NCBI GenBank assembly: GCA_050699055.1
Contig: JBOHCT010000208.1
Location: 1 to 7,335, forward strand
Reading direction: 5' to 3'
DNA: 7,335 nucleotides
Source: JBOHCT01 sp050699055
GTDB lineage: Bacteria; Actinomycetota; Actinomycetes; Streptosporangiales; JBOHCT01
Part shown: in pieces, positions 4,918-7,335 of the stretch
Layout: each line of letters begins with the position of its first letter
Numbering within the stretch: the stretch's first letter is position 1
Position numbers and translations under genes: made by a program
Notes under the pieces: generated by a model
Told to the model about the DNA's origin: nothing
What the model saw: only the letters and a program-made list of their open reading frames with translations
The model's database searches: none

Positions 4918-7335
4918 TCAACGCCCGCGGCGTCGGCGACGCTGGCGACGCTGTAGTTCGCGCTGGAGCCAGGCCGGCAGGTCGTTGATTGACACCACCG
5001 GCAGGGGCGCGTTCAGCACCAGCGGGCTGACTAGGGTTCTGCTGGTGACCACCACCGGCAAGACTCGCCATGCGCCAGGGTTGGCCTCGACGTCGAAGTG
5101 GCGCAGGACGAGGGGTAGCCTGGTCCGCACCCAGTCCGCGCGGCGAGCGAGCTTCGCCACCGCGCTCTTCGGCCCAGTCAACAAGTCTTTCGCCTCGTTG
5201 GCCAGTTCCACGGGCGTCCTGGCTCGCTCGAAGTCCTTCGCCTCGGCGATCACGACGACTTTGCTGGAGGGGTTGACACCGAGTGCGTCGATGTCGCCGA
5301 GATCGTCGCCGTCAGACACGAGACGGCGGCCGGCGATCCGCCTTACGCCTTTCGCAGTGATCGGTATCCCCGCAGTGGCAAGGGCGTCGGCGACGCGACG
5401 CTCGTATGCCCTGTTCTCGTGTTGGCGGATCGAACCCATGAGACGCGCCATCGTCGTGCTTTTCGCGCGCAGCCTGCCGGAGTGGACCAGCCCCGTCCAG
5501 TACTGGCCGCTGGACCATGTTCGGCGTACACCCCACAGCAACTGAGGCTCCCCAGCTGGGCCAACCACCTCGATGAGCGGGCGGCGGATGTAGGCGTGGT
5601 CGCGGTTATACCGCCATGGGTAGGCGTCAGCCCCGATCGACAGGAACTCCGCGCGAGGTCGCAATGTCAGGTGGGTAAGGAAATCGTGCACCTTTGACTC
5701 GTCCCAGTGCAGGGCACGAGCGAGTCGTTCCTCGACGACACTGGTGGAGACGACCGCTGGCTCGGCCCCTGTTTCATCGGCGAGCGCGATCATCTCTCCG
5801 AGACCGTGTGCAAGGTCGGTCAGTGTGAAGCCGAACTCGGCCAGCATCGCGGCATCGACTTGCTCCATTGGCGGCTCACTGTCACCGAGCGTAGTCAGAT
5901 CGTCGGGTTCGTCGCCCGGTCCAGTCCCGAGTGCTAGGGCCAACCGCGCCTCCGCCTCGATCTGCGCGAGCTGTTGTGTGCCGGCACTGTACCGGTCTCC
6001 TCGAGAGACGCCGAGACGTCCTGAAGGCAGCATCGCCAGATCTACCTGGGAGAACCCGTAGTGGATCGCGTCGGACAGCGTGGCCCGCGAGGTGAGCTCC
6101 GCGGCGAGGGCGAGCAGCTCGTCGTACAGCATCAAATCGATCCGCTGGTCGCCCATCGGCGGCGTCGCCGCGACGTACTCGACAAGAAAGCGGCTGGCCA
6201 CGGCGGCTTCGACGTGTCGCGACTCGTCTTTGATCAGCTCCTGTCCGAGCGAACTGTCGAACCCAAAACAGGCGAGGCGGGATGGCAGGTTGAGGCTCTT
6301 GAGCGCCGCGTCCTGCAATAGCGCCTCGTCCTGCATCACCAGGAACGCCATCAGCCCGTCAGAAGCCAAGGTGCCTACGGTCGCAGCCAGTCGTGTGAAG
6401 TAGTAGTCGACGGCTTGGCGGAGCGCCTTCGTTCGTTCCTCCTCCGGCACCGCGCCGGGCGGCACGCCACGTGCGGTAAGCCACGCGCCGAGGTCGTCGA
6501 GCAGCGTCGCGGTAACGGCAGGCTGCACCTTTCGGGGCTTTACCGATACGGGTCTGAGCGTGACGTCGTGCAACCGGAGCACGTGGAGCATCCGCTTGGG
6601 CCCGACGGGGGCGAGTGCATCGACGACGACCCTCACCTGCTCCGCGTCGGGCGATGGCGTGCCGCTGGTCGCGGCGGCCAGTGCTGCAACAAGTTCGCGG
6701 TCAGCGGCGTTGTCTTCCGCCAGCAGTTGCCGTGCTCCTCCGGCCTGGAGGACTACGTCTAGCACGCCCGGCGTGGTTGCCTGCGTCGAGGCCCAAGATT
6801 CTGCGGCGCCGTCGTCAACGCCTGACTGAGCCTCGTCGAGGCTGTCGCCGGAGAGCACGTCATGCCATCGGGTATCGTCGTCCGGCCTGACGGTGACGAC
6901 AACACGCCCGCCTTCGGCACACTTGAGTAGTCGCCCAGGCTCGTGGAGCCCCAACCGCCATAGCCAGTAGGCAATCGCGTCAGCGACGTCATGCAGCAGA
7001 CCAGCTACACATTTGCTGGCTGTCTCGCCTGCTGGCCGGACCCAGACCGACAACTGCGGCAGCTCGACGAGCAGCACCGACATGCCGTGCCGGGGATGGG
7101 CGAAGTAGATCGGCGAGGTGCGGCGCCCGTGCACGGCGAGCACCTCTATATACCGCCGGCCATCCAGGGCAAGCACCTGATGTCTATCGACTTTGTCCCG
7201 TGCCTCAACGCGCAGCTTCGTCCCGCTGGCGGTCGCCATCGTAGCGGCCGTAGGCCGTCCATCGTCGCTGAGGTAGAAGCTTTGGTCGTTGTCCCGGTAG
7301 ATCGCGTAGGTGTCCAGCGTCGACCAGGAGAACAC
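4918..7335 (-). CDS. C-terminal part of a large uncharacterised protein with a PD-(D/E)XK nuclease-like domain
   Basis: The frame is open from the window's right edge (7335) to TGA at 4920-4918: 805 residues, numbered here from the edge. A GTG sits exactly at the edge, but the real start is probably further right because the sequence opens in mid-fold (FSWSTLDTYAIYRDND, SFYLSDDGRP). The first two thirds are mixed helical and strand regions I cannot assign. A conserved-looking block WRYNRDHAYIRRPL begins at 574. Residues about 640-760 look like a restriction-endonuclease-like domain: helix with E645, then GDIDALG with D683, then VVVIAEAKDF with E698 and K700, the D-(x)n-E-x-K core. From memory, such C-termini recur in large uncharacterised bacterial proteins. 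The last residues are almost all Arg/Gln (LQRRQRRRRRGR). No signal peptide or membrane segment is seen. Codon use looks less strictly GC-ending than in the element genes. DNA cleavage, and any defence role, are inference. Confidence 0.75.
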   Translation of the reverse strand: MFSWSTLDTYAIYRDNDQSFYLSDDGRPTAATMATASGTKLRVEARDKVDRHQVLALDGRRYIEVLAVHGRRTSPIYFAHPRHGMSVLLVELPQLSVWVRPAGETASKCVAGLLHDVADAIAYWLWRLGLHEPGRLLKCAEGGRVVVTVRPDDDTRWHDVLSGDSLDEAQSGVDDGAAESWASTQATTPGVLDVVLQAGGARQLLAEDNAADRELVAALAAATSGTPSPDAEQVRVVVDALAPVGPKRMLHVLRLHDVTLRPVSVKPRKVQPAVTATLLDDLGAWLTARGVPPGAVPEEERTKALRQAVDYYFTRLAATVGTLASDGLMAFLVMQDEALLQDAALKSLNLPSRLACFGFDSSLGQELIKDESRHVEAAVASRFLVEYVAATPPMGDQRIDLMLYDELLALAAELTSRATLSDAIHYGFSQVDLAMLPSGRLGVSRGDRYSAGTQQLAQIEAEARLALALGTGPGDEPDDLTTLGDSEPPMEQVDAAMLAEFGFTLTDLAHGLGEMIALADETGAEPAVVSTSVVEERLARALHWDESKVHDFLTHLTLRPRAEFLSIGADAYPWRYNRDHAYIRRPLIEVVGPAGEPQLLWGVRRTWSSGQYWTGLVHSGRLRAKSTTMARLMGSIRQHENRAYERRVADALATAGIPITAKGVRRIAGRRLVSDGDDLGDIDALGVNPSSKVVVIAEAKDFERARTPVELANEAKDLLTGPKSAVAKLARRADWVRTRLPLVLRHFDVEANPGAWRVLPVVVTSRTLVSPLVLNAPLPVVSINDLPAWLQRELQRRQRRRRRGR

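Noticed and set aside
4853..5545. 230-residue plus-strand frame across the nuclease end
   Set aside because: Ser/Arg-rich shadow opposite the PD-(D/E)XK coding region; no motif or ribosome binding site.
7318..7335. GTG at the right edge as the true start of the large minus-strand gene
   Set aside because: It falls exactly at the window end, and the following sequence reads like the middle of a domain; no upstream bases are available to judge a ribosome binding site.
1..7335. CRISPR array, insertion sequence ends, TTA (bldA-type) leucine codons
   Set aside because: No regularly spaced repeats, no transposase or terminal inverted repeats, and a by-eye check found no in-frame TTA codon in the assigned genes.

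Overview
This is a high-GC actinomycete-type window (Streptomyces or a relative; the genus cannot be fixed from sequence alone). Its left two thirds are the replication, excision and integration end of an integrated mobile element, most like an actinomycete integrative and conjugative element (AICE) with a primase/polymerase-type replication module. The transfer genes (TraB/Spd) are not in the window, so a phage satellite or a non-conjugative relative is also possible.

Layout. Six plus-strand reading frames form one tightly packed unit with no intergenic space. They are: the C-terminus of a bifunctional DNA primase/polymerase (1-456); a small frame (453-683) that reads as a DNA adenine methylase with its whole middle deleted in frame; a DUF5131 (phage Gp37/Gp68-like) protein with a three-cysteine cluster (676-1494); a DUF3987 primase-helicase-like protein (1491-3113); a small helix-turn-helix excisionase (3110-3307); and a tyrosine integrase (3307-4704). 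Every junction overlaps (GTGA, 8 nt, ATGA, ATGA, TGATG), so translational coupling from a promoter left of the window is likely.

Downstream of int lies a 213-bp stretch (4705-4917) between convergent genes. It holds related palindromes, a 9-bp direct repeat and several short hairpins. It is the natural place for the attachment site and the right edge of the element, but I see no tRNA gene or recognisable tRNA 3' end there.

The right third (4918-7335, minus strand) is the C-terminal 805 residues of a very large protein that continues beyond the window. Its end carries a PD-(D/E)XK nuclease-like core (D683, E698-x-K700) and a very basic tail. The rest matches no family I can name with confidence. 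It may be a chromosomal neighbour or cargo, possibly a genome-defence protein, but that role is inference.

How the genes work together. The primase/polymerase and DUF3987 protein would start replication of the excised element, and Xis and Int would excise and integrate it. The methylase remnant and DUF5131 sit inside the same operon as accessory DNA-related genes.
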